A stretch of DNA of 16,804 nucleotides from an uncultured Muribaculaceae bacterium (GCA_910586175.1 CAJUIJ010000038.1:1-16804); one strand, 5' to 3'; shown: positions 5,327 through 13,941, numbered from the stretch's first letter. Numbers and translations: made by a program. The notes: generated from the sequence alone by a model not told the origin.

Positions 5327-7948
5327 TTATTTAAGGTCAAGCAATTCCAGAACCTTATCAGCAGCCGCTGACAAACCGGAAGCATCCTTGCCACCAGCCT
5401 GTGCGAAGAAAGGTTGGCCACCACCGCCACCTTTCATAAGCTTGGCCGCTTCACGTACCACCTGCGAAGCATTGTAGCCAGCCTTGACAAGGTCGTCGGA
5501 AATCATTACTGTCAATGTGGGTCTGTCATTGTGTATTGTTGCGGCAACAAATACAGAATGCTCGGTGCATTCCTTACGTATTATGAACGCCACATTCTTT
5601 ACAACCTCCGGGATGCGGATACCTGATAGACGATAAAGATTAGCACCATTTACAATGATTCCCTTTTCGATAACCTCCTTAGCAAGCTGTGTGGTGCGTT
5701 CGGCCACAAATCCTTCCACCTGATGCTTGAGATCCGCATTTTCAGCCATCGCCTTGCGCACTGCCATGCGCATATCTGCACTGCTTCCGAGAAGTTCCTT
5801 AATATCGATCATCATGTCCTGCATATCGTCAAACATTTTCTCGATACCTTCGCCTGTAACAGCCTCGATGCGGCGTATGCCTGCGGCTATGGAACTTTCA
5901 TTCACGATTCGCACCATTCCGATGTTACCTGTATTGGCAACATGTGTGCCTCCACAAAGTTCCACAGAATTACCATATTTCACCACTCGCACCTTGTCGC
6001 CATACTTTTCACCGAAAAGTGCCATAGCACCCATTTCGCGGGCCTCATCAATCGGAAGTTCACGACACTCCTCAAGAGGCATTGCCTGACGAATACGTGC
6101 ATTCACGAGATGTTCCACCTTACGTATTTCTTCGGGTGTAACCTTTTGAAAATGTGAAAAGTCAAAGCGAAGTGTGTCAGGAGTTACAAGAGAGCCCTTC
6201 TGCTCCACATGCGAACCGAGCACCTCACGCAATGCTTCATGTATAAGGTGTGTGGCAGAATGGTTGGCAGATGTGACACGACGTGCCTCCACATTAATTT
6301 TAGCCCTGAAGTCAGCTTCCGGATTAGCCGGAATCTTCTTGGAGAGATGCACAGCCACACCATTCTCACGCTTGGTGTCGAAAATATCTATTTTTTCACC
6401 ATCAGGGCCTACCAGATAACCGGAATCGCCCACTTGGCCACCCATTTCTGCATAAAAAGGAGTGGTCTCGAGCATAATCTGGTAATACTCCTTACCTTTT
6501 TGCTTAACCTTACGATATTTAAGAATCCGAGTGTCGCACTCCATGCAGTCGTAACCTACAAAAGTCTCGTCACCCTTGCGGATCTCAACCCAGTCATCAG
6601 TCTCTGTTTGTGCAGCATTGCGAGCACGCTGTTTCTGAGCCTGCATATGCTTGTCAAATCCCTCATGATCCACGCTCATACCCTGTTCTCGAGCTATGAG
6701 CTCGGTAAGGTCAAGTGGGAAGCCGTATGTATCATAGAGTGTGAAGGCATCGGCACCATCTATTACCGAATTACCATTTGCTTTTGCACTCTTGATTACA
6801 TTATCAAGAAGTTTGATACCATTTTCAAGCGTGCGCAAGAACGATTCTTCCTCCTCCTTGATTACCCGTTCGATAAGGTCTCTCTGGGCAGGCAATTCGG
6901 GGTATGCATCTCCCATCTGATCGATGAGTGTATCTACAAGCTTATACAACAAGGCCTCCTTTTGGTCAAGGAATGTATAGACATATCTGACGGCACGACG
7001 CAAGATGCGGCGAATTACATATCCTGCTTTTGCATTTGAGGGGAGCTGCGAGTCAGCAATTGAGAAAGCTATGGTGCGCACATGGTCGGCAGCAACACGC
7101 ATTGCCACATCTATTTTCTCATCCACGCCATATTGTTTGCCGGTAAGCTCAGCAATCTTGGCTATTATTGGAGTGAAGATATCTGTGTCATAATTCGACT
7201 TCTTACCCTGGAGTGCCATAGTGAGGCGCTCGAAACCCATACCTGTATCAATTACCTTGGCAGGAAGTGGTTCGAGATGCCCGTCGGCCATACGGTTATA
7301 CTGCATGAATACGAGATTCCAAATCTCTATTACCAATGGGTTATCCTTATTTACGAGTTCAGCACCATCCACTTTGGCACGCTTCTCGTCAGAACGCAAG
7401 TCTATATGAATTTCGCTACAAGGTCCGCAAGGTCCGGTCTCGCCCATCTCCCAGAAATTATCATGACGATTACCATTTATGATATGGTTCTTGGGGAGAT
7501 GCTTTTCCCAAATTGCAGCAGCCTCATCATCGCGGCCGAGGCCCTCGGGCTCATATCCTTCGAAAACGGTGGCATACAGACGAGCAGGATCAAGTTTGAG
7601 CACTTCCACAAGATATTCCCAAGCCCAGTCTATTGCCTCTTGTTTAAAATAATCACCAAACGACCAGTTGCCCAACATCTCGAACATGGTGTGATGGTAA
7701 GTGTCATGGCCGACCTCCTCAAGGTCGTTGTGCTTGCCCGACACGCGCAGGCACTTCTGACTGTCAGTGACACGACGGCTCTCCGGAATTCTTTGTCCGA
7801 GGATAATATCCTTAAACTGATTCATACCGGCATTGGTAAACATAAGTGTCGGGTCATCCTTCAGCACCATCGGAGCCGACGGCACCACCTTGTGTCCCTT
7901 GCTACGGAAGAAGTCCTTGAACGACTCCCTGATTTCTTTTGAAGTCAT
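5327..7948 (-). CDS. alaS: Alanyl-tRNA synthetase
   Basis: A cytoplasmic class II synthetase that charges tRNA-Ala with alanine and clears mischarged Ser/Gly-tRNA. At 873 residues it is full length. In order it has the catalytic core (1-about 240; PTLMFTNAGMNQFKD at 33-47, TMFEMLGNWSFGDYFK at 87-102, GMGFERL at 236-242), the tRNA-recognition region, and the editing domain with its zinc ligands HSATH at 563-567 and CGGTH at 665-669. The C-Ala oligomerisation domain ends with the glycine-rich KGGGGGQPFFAQAGGK (839-854). The start is the ATG at 7948 (MTSKEIRESFKDFF). It is divergent from the M23 peptidase gene and separated from the next same-strand gene by a strong terminator. No key residue is missing. 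Confidence 0.97.
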   Translation of the reverse strand: MTSKEIRESFKDFFRSKGHKVVPSAPMVLKDDPTLMFTNAGMNQFKDIILGQRIPESRRVTDSQKCLRVSGKHNDLEEVGHDTYHHTMFEMLGNWSFGDYFKQEAIDWAWEYLVEVLKLDPARLYATVFEGYEPEGLGRDDEAAAIWEKHLPKNHIINGNRHDNFWEMGETGPCGPCSEIHIDLRSDEKRAKVDGAELVNKDNPLVIEIWNLVFMQYNRMADGHLEPLPAKVIDTGMGFERLTMALQGKKSNYDTDIFTPIIAKIAELTGKQYGVDEKIDVAMRVAADHVRTIAFSIADSQLPSNAKAGYVIRRILRRAVRYVYTFLDQKEALLYKLVDTLIDQMGDAYPELPAQRDLIERVIKEEEESFLRTLENGIKLLDNVIKSAKANGNSVIDGADAFTLYDTYGFPLDLTELIAREQGMSVDHEGFDKHMQAQKQRARNAAQTETDDWVEIRKGDETFVGYDCMECDTRILKYRKVKQKGKEYYQIMLETTPFYAEMGGQVGDSGYLVGPDGEKIDIFDTKRENGVAVHLSKKIPANPEADFRAKINVEARRVTSANHSATHLIHEALREVLGSHVEQKGSLVTPDTLRFDFSHFQKVTPEEIRKVEHLVNARIRQAMPLEECRELPIDEAREMGAMALFGEKYGDKVRVVKYGNSVELCGGTHVANTGNIGMVRIVNESSIAAGIRRIEAVTGEGIEKMFDDMQDMMIDIKELLGSSADMRMAVRKAMAENADLKHQVEGFVAERTTQLAKEVIEKGIIVNGANLYRLSGIRIPEVVKNVAFIIRKECTEHSVFVAATIHNDRPTLTVMISDDLVKAGYNASQVVREAAKLMKGGGGGQPFFAQAGGKDASGLSAAADKVLELLDLK

Positions 7949-8009
7949 ATATGTTTTGTATTATCTGTCCTATTGAAGTTATTATTAGACACGCTCAATT
8001 TTCAACTTA

Positions 8010-8017
8010 CAAAATTA
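8010..8017 (-). promoter_or_regulatory. Probable alaS promoter, -7 element
   Basis: On the minus strand it reads TAATTTTG, a full match to the Bacteroidetes -7 consensus, placed 62 bases before the alaS ATG. No convincing TTTG is found at the expected -33 distance, so only the -7 element is supported. Transcription would start near 8003. Confidence 0.5.
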
Positions 8018-8048
8018 ATAAAAATATTGCAAGTAGACGAGAGTAAAT

Positions 8049-8079
8049 TTTGTAAAAACATCAAATATTATTAATTTCG
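8049..8079 (+). promoter_or_regulatory. Probable promoter of the M23 peptidase gene
   Basis: TTTG (8049-8052), a 19-base spacer and TAATTTCG (8072-8079) match the Bacteroidetes promoter with a single mismatch in the -7 element. The predicted transcription start near 8086 leaves a leader of only about 9 bases before the ATG. No Shine-Dalgarno sequence is visible. Confidence 0.6.
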
Positions 8080-8094
8080 CGACTATAATCACCT

Positions 8095-9063
8095 ATGAGC
8101 CGACAGGTAACATATAAATATAACCCGGAAACCGATAATTTCGAACGCATTTATCCCACATTGAGATCTCGTGTCAAGAAGGTGGGTGCTTTCACGCTTG
8201 CCTCTTTGGCTACGGGTGCTACACTATTTGCCATAGCATATTACGGCTTCGGAACCCCCAACGAAACAAACCTTCGCAATGAGAATGCAATGCTAAAGAG
8301 CCGCTACAACGTGCTTAACCGCAGGCTCGACAACTCGCTGAAGGTCATGCATGACATACAGAACCGCGATGATAACTTCTATCGTGTGATGATGCAAATG
8401 GAGCCGATGTCGCAAAGTCAGCGATTTGCCGGTCTTGATAACGAAAAACGATATAAGGAGTTACAAGGATTGCCCGATGCCGGATTAGTCAAGCTGCTCA
8501 CACAACGTCTCGATCTGTTTGACCGTCAACTCTATGCACAATCCATTTCGTTTGACCAACTCAGAGAGGAAGCTGGTAAGCAGAAAGACAAATTGGCGCA
8601 TATCCCCTCAATCATCCCTATTGACGTCAAGGACTATACCATGTCATCTGGATACGGATACCGCAGAGATCCGGTGTATGGCTCAACCAAGTTTCATGCA
8701 GGTCTCGACTTTGCTGCAAAAAACGGAATTCCGGTATATGCAACCGGCGATGGCACAGTGACCGTGGCTGAACGGAAGAGCGGCTATGGGAATTGCATTG
8801 ATATAGACCATGGTTATAACTACCTGACACGCTATGCCCACCTCAGTGAGATACTTGTGTCTCCGGGCCAAAGCGTCAAGAGAGGTGATTACATAGGCAA
8901 AGTCGGATCTACCGGAAAGTCAACCGGCCCCCATTTGCACTATGAGGTGCGCTTTAAAGATGAACCGCAGAATCCGGTAAACTACTATTTTATGGATCTG
9001 ACGCCCGAACAGTATGCCGAGATGGTTAGAGAGGCGGAGAATGCCGGACATGTGATGGACTAA
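8095..9063 (+). CDS. Membrane-anchored M23 (LytM-type) metallopeptidase
   Basis: A 322-residue protein likely to cleave peptidoglycan cross-bridges on the outer face of the inner membrane. A basic cytoplasmic N-terminus (1-30) precedes one membrane segment (about 31-52). A helical, probably coiled-coil stretch (about 55-170) leads to the M23 domain (about 180-298). The catalytic set is complete: H201 and D205 in the HxxxD motif (FHAGLDF), H249 in YAHLS, and H280/H282 in GPHLHYE. By analogy with LytM, H201, D205 and H282 would bind zinc. An active hydrolase is therefore more likely than a degenerate regulator of the EnvC type. The ATG at 8095 is set by the nearby promoter. It is divergent from alaS and convergent with holA, with no partner gene. 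Confidence 0.92.
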   Translation: MSRQVTYKYNPETDNFERIYPTLRSRVKKVGAFTLASLATGATLFAIAYYGFGTPNETNLRNENAMLKSRYNVLNRRLDNSLKVMHDIQNRDDNFYRVMMQMEPMSQSQRFAGLDNEKRYKELQGLPDAGLVKLLTQRLDLFDRQLYAQSISFDQLREEAGKQKDKLAHIPSIIPIDVKDYTMSSGYGYRRDPVYGSTKFHAGLDFAAKNGIPVYATGDGTVTVAERKSGYGNCIDIDHGYNYLTRYAHLSEILVSPGQSVKRGDYIGKVGSTGKSTGPHLHYEVRFKDEPQNPVNYYFMDLTPEQYAEMVREAENAGHVMD

Positions 9064-9089
9064 TGCCCATCAGCCATAGGCTTATAATA

Positions 9090-10145
9090 TCATGTGAATA
9101 TTTTAAAGATTAGCTCATCAAGCAGTTCCACATCAGATTGCAACGAATCAATACCCTTGGAACGCGTGTCGAACTCACGAATATAGTGCACGGCATTTAC
9201 AGCGTGCAAGGCTGAATAATTGCGCATGCCATCTTTTATGCTCCTTAGTTGTATAGGAAATCTGAAGCCGAACTCTGCCATCATTGCCTGTTCGGACTTG
9301 TCGGGCAAATAGTGTGCTATGACAAGGTTGGAGAAAAAACTGAAAAGCGTGCCGGCCACCATCTTCACAGGATCATTTTTTTGAGAGGTGCGAGGGTTAG
9401 TCTCGAAATATTTCACTATACGCATCGCCCTGGGATAATCACGTGTCGATATGGCATTAACGAGCTCGAAATTAGTAAACTCCTTCGAAACGCCTATGTT
9501 TTTTTCAACATCGGCTACTGTTATCTCCACACCCCGGCCTACAATGGATGTAAGTTTATTCAGTTCGCCAAAAAATTTGCTCAAAGGAGTTCCGATAGAT
9601 TCCGCCATGAGATTCAAGGCCTTGTCTCCAATATTGATTTTGTGCTGGTTGGCATAATCGCGCACAATGCCGAAAAGTTGGTAATCTTGCGGCACTCCAC
9701 TTTCAAACACAACCGCACCTGATTTCTTGGCAGCCTTTATCAGCGCCGAACTTGCCTTGAAAGGCTCCCCCTTATATATGAGCACAAACACGGTATTAGG
9801 ATTCGGACGAGACACATAGGGTGCAAACTTCTCAAGTTGACTTTTGGCTTGATTCATGCCTTGAGCTTCCTTAAGCATGACTACACGACGCGATGCCATA
9901 ACCGGAAATTGCTGTGCAGTTGCAACAATATACGGGATATCAGCATCATTGCCATAAAAGGCATTGAAGTTGAACTCCCTGTCTTCATCAGATTCAAGAC
10001 CATATTTCTCTATATTGTCGGTAATCAAGTCAAGATAATAAGATTCCTCTCCATGCAGAATATAAACCGGAGCCGGCGAACCTTTCTTGATATCGGAAAT
10101 AATCTTGCGTAGTTCCGCTTGCGAGACGTCAGATTTTTTTGCCAT
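9090..10145 (-). CDS. holA: DNA polymerase III subunit delta
   Basis: The clamp-loader wrench: it opens the beta sliding clamp within the delta/delta'/tau-gamma complex during replication. The 351-residue length is normal. The N-terminal region has the family signature PVYILHGEESYYLDL (near 25-39). The fold is AAA+-like without a Walker A P-loop, as expected for delta. A middle region has QQFPVMASRRVVMLKEAQ, and a C-terminal helical collar domain contains GTPLSKFFGELNKL and later WEL-free helices ending DSLQSDVELLDELIFKIF. The ATG at 10145 lies inside the end of the CPBP gene (17-bp overlap), so translation is probably coupled. Only 26 bases separate its end from the convergent M23 gene, and no strong terminator is visible there. 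Confidence 0.93.
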   Translation of the reverse strand: MAKKSDVSQAELRKIISDIKKGSPAPVYILHGEESYYLDLITDNIEKYGLESDEDREFNFNAFYGNDADIPYIVATAQQFPVMASRRVVMLKEAQGMNQAKSQLEKFAPYVSRPNPNTVFVLIYKGEPFKASSALIKAAKKSGAVVFESGVPQDYQLFGIVRDYANQHKINIGDKALNLMAESIGTPLSKFFGELNKLTSIVGRGVEITVADVEKNIGVSKEFTNFELVNAISTRDYPRAMRIVKYFETNPRTSQKNDPVKMVAGTLFSFFSNLVIAHYLPDKSEQAMMAEFGFRFPIQLRSIKDGMRNYSALHAVNAVHYIREFDTRSKGIDSLQSDVELLDELIFKIFT

Positions 10146-11016
10146 ATCCTATCAATGGTTTCCAAAATAAAATTAAACACCCTGCCGCCAGAATCAAGCT
10201 GCCGATAACAGCCCACAGAGAGTCGGATCCTAACGAGTCAAATCCATTATTTAAATGTCCGTTTTTCTCCAACCATGTAACTACCACCACGAAAGAATTG
10301 TTAAGTGCATGAGCAAGCGCCGATACCCACAGGCTTCGCGATGACCAATAAAAATAGCCAAACAATGCACCCAATGCCATCCTTGGGAAGAAACCAAAAA
10401 ACTGGAAATGAATTGCACTGAAGATGAATGCGGTAATCCAAATAGCCACGTGATGATTCATGCGGGCCGAAGTCAATGCCTTTTGTATACCGGCCCGGAA
10501 GAACGCTTCCTCGCCCACTCCTGTAAGAACACCGACAACCAATATGCCACTTATCAACCCCCACACGGAGGTGTCACCAAGCAGAATATCGGTCAGGGCT
10601 GCGGCATTGTTCTCCATAGAGCGCATTGACTGCTCCAAATCTTTAAATGCAGCAGGCAAATGCAGATTCTCATTCCACTCCACCAACGCATTCATAGCCG
10701 GAGTGAATAGAAGAAGAAATATCAATACACCCAAAACTTGCCTCCAATCCAAAAAACGATACACACCAAGATACTCAGGCCAAGAATCCGAGCAAAGATA
10801 TGAAGTAAGCCATGCAGGAAGGATGAAGCATAAAATGTTTTGCAATGCCGAAGATATGAGCATACCGGAACGCTCCCCTATCATAGATATAAATAATCCG
10901 GAGATTAAACTGACAGCTATAAGAAGGACAATAAAGGATAGCAATAAAATGCCCAACCTATTGCCCAATGAGCCTTTGATAAAAGGCGCAACGCTGCTAA
11001 TTTTATTGGTTTTCAA
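10129..11016 (-). CDS. CPBP-family intramembrane glutamic-type protease (CAAX/Abi-like)
   Basis: A 295-residue multi-pass membrane protein of the Rce1/CPBP (Abi) family. All three family motifs are present: EEAFFR at 169-174, FSAIH at 199-203 and HALNN at 236-240. About eight hydrophobic segments run from 20 to 290, including a first one at about 20-46. The start appears to be TTG at 11016. An in-frame TAA lies eight codons upstream, no ATG or GTG falls between them, and the first internal Met (about residue 45) would remove the first membrane segment. Its substrate is unknown; members process prenylated proteins, bacteriocins or regulatory proteins in other organisms. It is transcribed with holA, overlapping by 17 bp. 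A clear promoter lies 67 bases upstream. Confidence 0.9.
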   Translation of the reverse strand: MKTNKISSVAPFIKGSLGNRLGILLLSFIVLLIAVSLISGLFISMIGERSGMLISSALQNILCFILPAWLTSYLCSDSWPEYLGVYRFLDWRQVLGVLIFLLLFTPAMNALVEWNENLHLPAAFKDLEQSMRSMENNAAALTDILLGDTSVWGLISGILVVGVLTGVGEEAFFRAGIQKALTSARMNHHVAIWITAFIFSAIHFQFFGFFPRMALGALFGYFYWSSRSLWVSALAHALNNSFVVVVTWLEKNGHLNNGFDSLGSDSLWAVIGSLILAAGCLILFWKPLIGYGKKI

Positions 11017-11082
11017 TATCTTAAAAATTGGAATTTACTCAATACACACAGATTATCATAAAGAAGAGAGAATCCATACCCA

Positions 11083-11113
11083 CAAAATTAGGCAATAAAA
11101 CTCAATAATCAAA
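11083..11113 (-). promoter_or_regulatory. Promoter of the CPBP-holA unit
   Basis: On the minus strand TTTG (11113-11110), a 19-base spacer and TAATTTTG (11090-11083) match both Bacteroidetes promoter elements exactly. Transcription should begin near 11076, leaving about 60 bases of leader. The site supports the TTG start at 11016. Confidence 0.7.
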
Positions 11114-11244
11114 ACATAGTCAACAAAAGAAATACTACAGGTTATGAAGAGTATTGCACAAAGCGATAATCATATCAAAGCAACGGCATAGACAGCATTA
11201 TTTCAATTTTACTTCGATTAAACCAAAATAAAATAAAATGACAG

Positions 11245-11275
11245 TTGGCTAAAAGCAAATTTTTGATTAATTTTG
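11245..11275 (+). promoter_or_regulatory. Probable promoter of the mreB operon
   Basis: TTG (11245-11247), a 20-base spacer and TAATTTTG (11268-11275) fit the Bacteroidetes promoter, with a perfect -7 and a 3-of-4 -33 element. It lies 187 bases before mreB. No better match occurs closer to the gene, so the operon probably has a long 5' leader. Confidence 0.6.
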
Positions 11276-11461
11276 CAAAGGATTGTGGATAAAATAGAAT
11301 TTGGGAGCAGTAACGCAAGAGAGACGTGAATTCGTTATCAACTTGCAGCATGAATCTTAAGGATATTTTACCCTGACACAGAACCTGTTGCTTCGCAAGA
11401 ATAAACGGTTCAAATTTAGGCATTTCACAGTAAATTAGAAACACATAAACAAAAAGCACCC

Positions 11462-12481
11462 ATGGGACTTTTTTCGTTCACACAGGAGATAGCGATGGAC
11501 CTTGGCACGGCCAATTCCATCATCATCCATAATGACAAGATAGTCGTAGACGAACCGAGTGTCGTTGCGATAGAGAACAAGACTGACAAGCTCTTGGCCG
11601 TAGGAACCAACGCTCACCTTATGGAAGGCAAGGAACCTCCTGGCATCCGTACAATCCGTCCACTCCGCGATGGTGTCATCGCTGACTTTAACGCAGCCGA
11701 GCAGATGATCCGTGGCATGGTGAAGATGGTAAGCCCGAAACGTCGCTGGTTCTCACCCTCGCTCCGCATGGTGGTATGTATACCGTCAGGATCTACCGAG
11801 GTCGAGATACGCGCTGTTCGCGACTCAAGCGAACATGCCGGTGGTCGCGATGTATATATGATATATGAGCCGATGGCTGCCGCATTGGGTATTGGACTTG
11901 ACGTAGAGGCTCCCGATGGCAATATGATTGTAGATATAGGTGGTGGTTCTACCGAAATAGCAGTTATTTCACTCGGTGGTATCGTAAGCAACAAGAGTAT
12001 CCGCATAGCTGGCAATGACCTTACGGCTGATATCCAGGAGCATATGGGACGTGTACACAACCTGCGTGTAGGCACCACAATGGCAGAACAAATCAAAATT
12101 AACGTTGGTTCTGCCCTACCCGAGCTTGAAGATGCACCGGAGCCATATGTGGTGTGTGGTCCCAACCGCATGACCTCGCTCCCCATGGAAGTTCCTGTGA
12201 CGTATGAAGAGATTTCGCACTGCATCGACAAGACCATTATCAAGATGGAGAATGCAATATTGGCAGCCCTCGAACAAACACCGCCCGAACTCTATGCCGA
12301 CATTGTGCGTAATGGTATATATTTGGCCGGAGGTGGCGCACTGCTCCGAGGTCTCGCCAAACGATTCTCCGACAAGATTCGCATTGAGTTCAAGATTCCG
12401 GAAGATCCGTTGCACGCAGTGGCATTGGGCACCGGGGTTGCATTGAAAAACATTAACCGATTCTCATTCCTAATTAGATAA
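11462..12481 (+). CDS. mreB: Rod-shape-determining actin homologue MreB
   Basis: A cytoplasmic actin-like ATPase that forms membrane-bound filaments and guides lateral wall synthesis. The 339-residue protein is full length. Nucleotide-site motifs are in place: phosphate 1 MDLGTANSI (12-20), phosphate 2 VDIGGGSTE (157-165), and the adenosine loop LAGGGALLRGL (288-298). VCIPSGSTEVEIRAVRDS (105-122) and YEPMAAALGIGL (135-146) are also typical. The N-terminal MGLFSFTQE could serve as the membrane-binding tip. The ATG at 11462 is the first gene start of the mreB-mreC-mreD-mrdA-rodA operon, and mreC follows after 7 bases. In related Bacteroides genomes I recall purH upstream of mreB; here a divergent CPBP gene lies upstream instead. 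Confidence 0.96.
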   Translation: MGLFSFTQEIAMDLGTANSIIIHNDKIVVDEPSVVAIENKTDKLLAVGTNAHLMEGKEPPGIRTIRPLRDGVIADFNAAEQMIRGMVKMVSPKRRWFSPSLRMVVCIPSGSTEVEIRAVRDSSEHAGGRDVYMIYEPMAAALGIGLDVEAPDGNMIVDIGGGSTEIAVISLGGIVSNKSIRIAGNDLTADIQEHMGRVHNLRVGTTMAEQIKINVGSALPELEDAPEPYVVCGPNRMTSLPMEVPVTYEEISHCIDKTIIKMENAILAALEQTPPELYADIVRNGIYLAGGGALLRGLAKRFSDKIRIEFKIPEDPLHAVALGTGVALKNINRFSFLIR

Positions 12482-12488
12482 TGAGAAG

Positions 12489-13340
12489 GTGAGGAACATT
12501 CTCAACTTCATCATACGATATTCCAAGTGGTTCCTTTTCACAATTTATGTGTTGGTGAGCTGCATTCTGCTGGTAGACAATAATGTCTATCAGCAGTCGG
12601 TATATCTCACATCGGCCAACGCTGTGGCAGGCGGTGTATACAATGTATGGTCGCAAGTGACAGGTTATTTCCACTTGAAGAGCATAAACGAGAGCTTGCA
12701 GACTACAAATGCAGACCTTCAGAATCAGGTGCTCAACCTAAAAAGCGAGCTTGCCGAGATGCAGACACTTTTGGGCGACAGTGCAATTCCTGCTACAATG
12801 CGCGATAGGTTCGGCTATGTGTCAGCTTCCGTAATCAATAACAACACCCATCATCCGCGCAACTACTTCACCATAAACCGAGGTCGTCTCGACGGCATAC
12901 GTCCGGGCATGGGAGTCGTGGACCAGAATGGAGTAGTGGGCATAGTAAATGTGACCGGTGACCATCTGTCGAGGGTAATATCACTGCTAAACGAAACACA
13001 ACGTTTTTCGGTAAAATTGCGCGACACCGGCTTTATCGGCTCGTTGGCCTGGAAAGGAGGCGATGCTTCAATCGCTTATGTTGAAGAGGTTCCTCGTCAT
13101 GCGGTATGGCAAATTGGCGATACTATTGTGACGAGCGGATATTCCACTACATTCCCTGAGGGTATACCTGTCGGTATGGTTATCAACAGGGTGCATGGTC
13201 AAGACGACAGTTTCTTCACATTCAAGGTAAAGCTTTCATCGGATTTCAAGACACTTAGTTCCGTGCGCGTAATTAATGATATTTACAAGACAGAAATAGA
13301 TTCGTTAGCCAACTACGACATCAAGACTTCCGATATTTGA
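12489..13340 (+). CDS. mreC: Rod-shape-determining protein MreC
   Basis: A single-pass inner-membrane protein that links MreB and MreD to the periplasmic PBP2/RodA synthase. The 283 residues show a short cytoplasmic N-terminus, a membrane segment at about 13-30, a coiled coil at about 63-97 (ESLQTTNADLQNQVLNLKSEL) and the beta-barrel MreC domain from about 108 to 265, including GRLDGIRPGMGVVDQNGVVG. The start is a GTG: residues RNILNFIIRY directly after it match the usual MreC N-terminus, and no in-frame ATG is available. An ATG at 12481 overlaps the mreB stop but is in another frame and closes after three codons. The gene is followed by a 69-base gap containing only a small 5-bp hairpin. Confidence 0.93.
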   Translation: MRNILNFIIRYSKWFLFTIYVLVSCILLVDNNVYQQSVYLTSANAVAGGVYNVWSQVTGYFHLKSINESLQTTNADLQNQVLNLKSELAEMQTLLGDSAIPATMRDRFGYVSASVINNNTHHPRNYFTINRGRLDGIRPGMGVVDQNGVVGIVNVTGDHLSRVISLLNETQRFSVKLRDTGFIGSLAWKGGDASIAYVEEVPRHAVWQIGDTIVTSGYSTTFPEGIPVGMVINRVHGQDDSFFTFKVKLSSDFKTLSSVRVINDIYKTEIDSLANYDIKTSDI

Positions 13341-13409
13341 TGTGATTCCGGCATTGTAACAAAACGCATAGGAACACTCCATCACGGGAGTAGGAATACC
13401 AAGAGTAAC

Positions 13410-13916
13410 ATGGATAAAACCATATTGACCAACATACCTCTGCTTATTTTGCTGATATTGGTGCAGGTGCTTGTCTGCAACAACATTATGCTTTTCAACG
13501 TAGCCATGGCATTCGTATTTATTTACGTTATAGTTCGCCTTCCTATGTGCTTGTCTACCAATTGGCTTTTGACGTGGGGATTTATAGGTGGGCTCGTTGT
13601 GGATATGTTTGCCAATACCCCCGGGGTTAATGCGTTGGCATGCACCCTATTGGCAATGATGAAGCGTAACATGCTGTTTGCTTATATCCCGAGAGATGAC
13701 CGCACCAAAGACATTTCGCCCTCATTGTCTACGCTCGGTTTTGCAGTATATGGCAAGTACTTATTTTCCATGTCGTTGATATATTGCATCTTGGTATTCT
13801 CAATTGAATATTTCAATTTTGCCAACATCAAGGAAGTTGCAATCATGTCTGCGGCAAGTTCAATACTTACATTTCTTATCTTGCTTGGGCTTGATTCGTT
13901 GACATCGAAGAAATGA
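13410..13916 (+). CDS. mreD: Rod-shape-determining protein MreD
   Basis: A small integral inner-membrane partner of MreC in the elongasome. The 168 residues are almost entirely hydrophobic, with about five to six membrane segments. WGFIGGLVVDMFANTPGVNALACTL lies in the middle in two family-typical pieces: the glycine-rich GGLVVD(M/x)F and the following small-residue helix. The protein ends in KK, cytoplasmic by the positive-inside rule. MreD is weakly conserved in sequence, so the call rests on size, hydropathy, the GGLVVDMF-type motif and the position between mreC and mrdA. The start is the ATG at 13410, preceded by AAGAGTAAC with no strong ribosome-binding site. Confidence 0.9.
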   Translation: MDKTILTNIPLLILLILVQVLVCNNIMLFNVAMAFVFIYVIVRLPMCLSTNWLLTWGFIGGLVVDMFANTPGVNALACTLLAMMKRNMLFAYIPRDDRTKDISPSLSTLGFAVYGKYLFSMSLIYCILVFSIEYFNFANIKEVAIMSAASSILTFLILLGLDSLTSKK

Positions 13917-13941
13917 CATAGGCCTACATATATGCAAGGAG

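Larger units (their letters stand above)
11017..11461 (+). other. 445-bp divergent intergenic region
   Basis: This AT-rich spacer separates the CPBP-holA unit from the mre operon. It holds the two outward promoters (11083-11113 minus, 11245-11275 plus) about 130 bases apart, and a mreB leader of about 180 bases. A 94-codon minus-strand open frame at 11175-11459 reads across the mreB promoter and resembles no family, so I do not call it a gene. The only visible fold in the leader is a weak nested one (GAACC at 11381-11385 with GGTTC at 11407-11411). Confidence 0.8.

Noticed and set aside
5275..5430. Longer form of the MerR-type protein
   Set aside because: The extension runs through the alaS terminator hairpin and into the alaS coding region in another frame, and it does not resemble any MerR N-terminus.
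6209..7942. Two long plus-strand open frames (6209-7039 and 7082-7942)
   Set aside because: They are antisense to alaS, which is full length and highly conserved. Their translations look like codon-bias shadows with no recognisable domain.
9064..9089. A possible terminator between the M23 gene and holA
   Set aside because: Only a 4-bp stem (AGCC/GGCT at 9072-9082) is present with no T-run, which is too weak to call.
11175..11459. A 94-codon minus-strand gene upstream of mreB
   Set aside because: It spans the mreB promoter and leader, has no family resemblance, and its composition fits AT-rich noncoding DNA.
12481..12491. A frameshift at the start of mreC
   Set aside because: The ATG at 12481 is out of frame, but a GTG directly before the conserved RNILNF explains the gene without an error.
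13376..13391. A terminator between mreC and mreD
   Set aside because: A 5-bp hairpin (ACTCC/GGAGT) without a T-run is too weak, and the genes form one operon in related bacteria.
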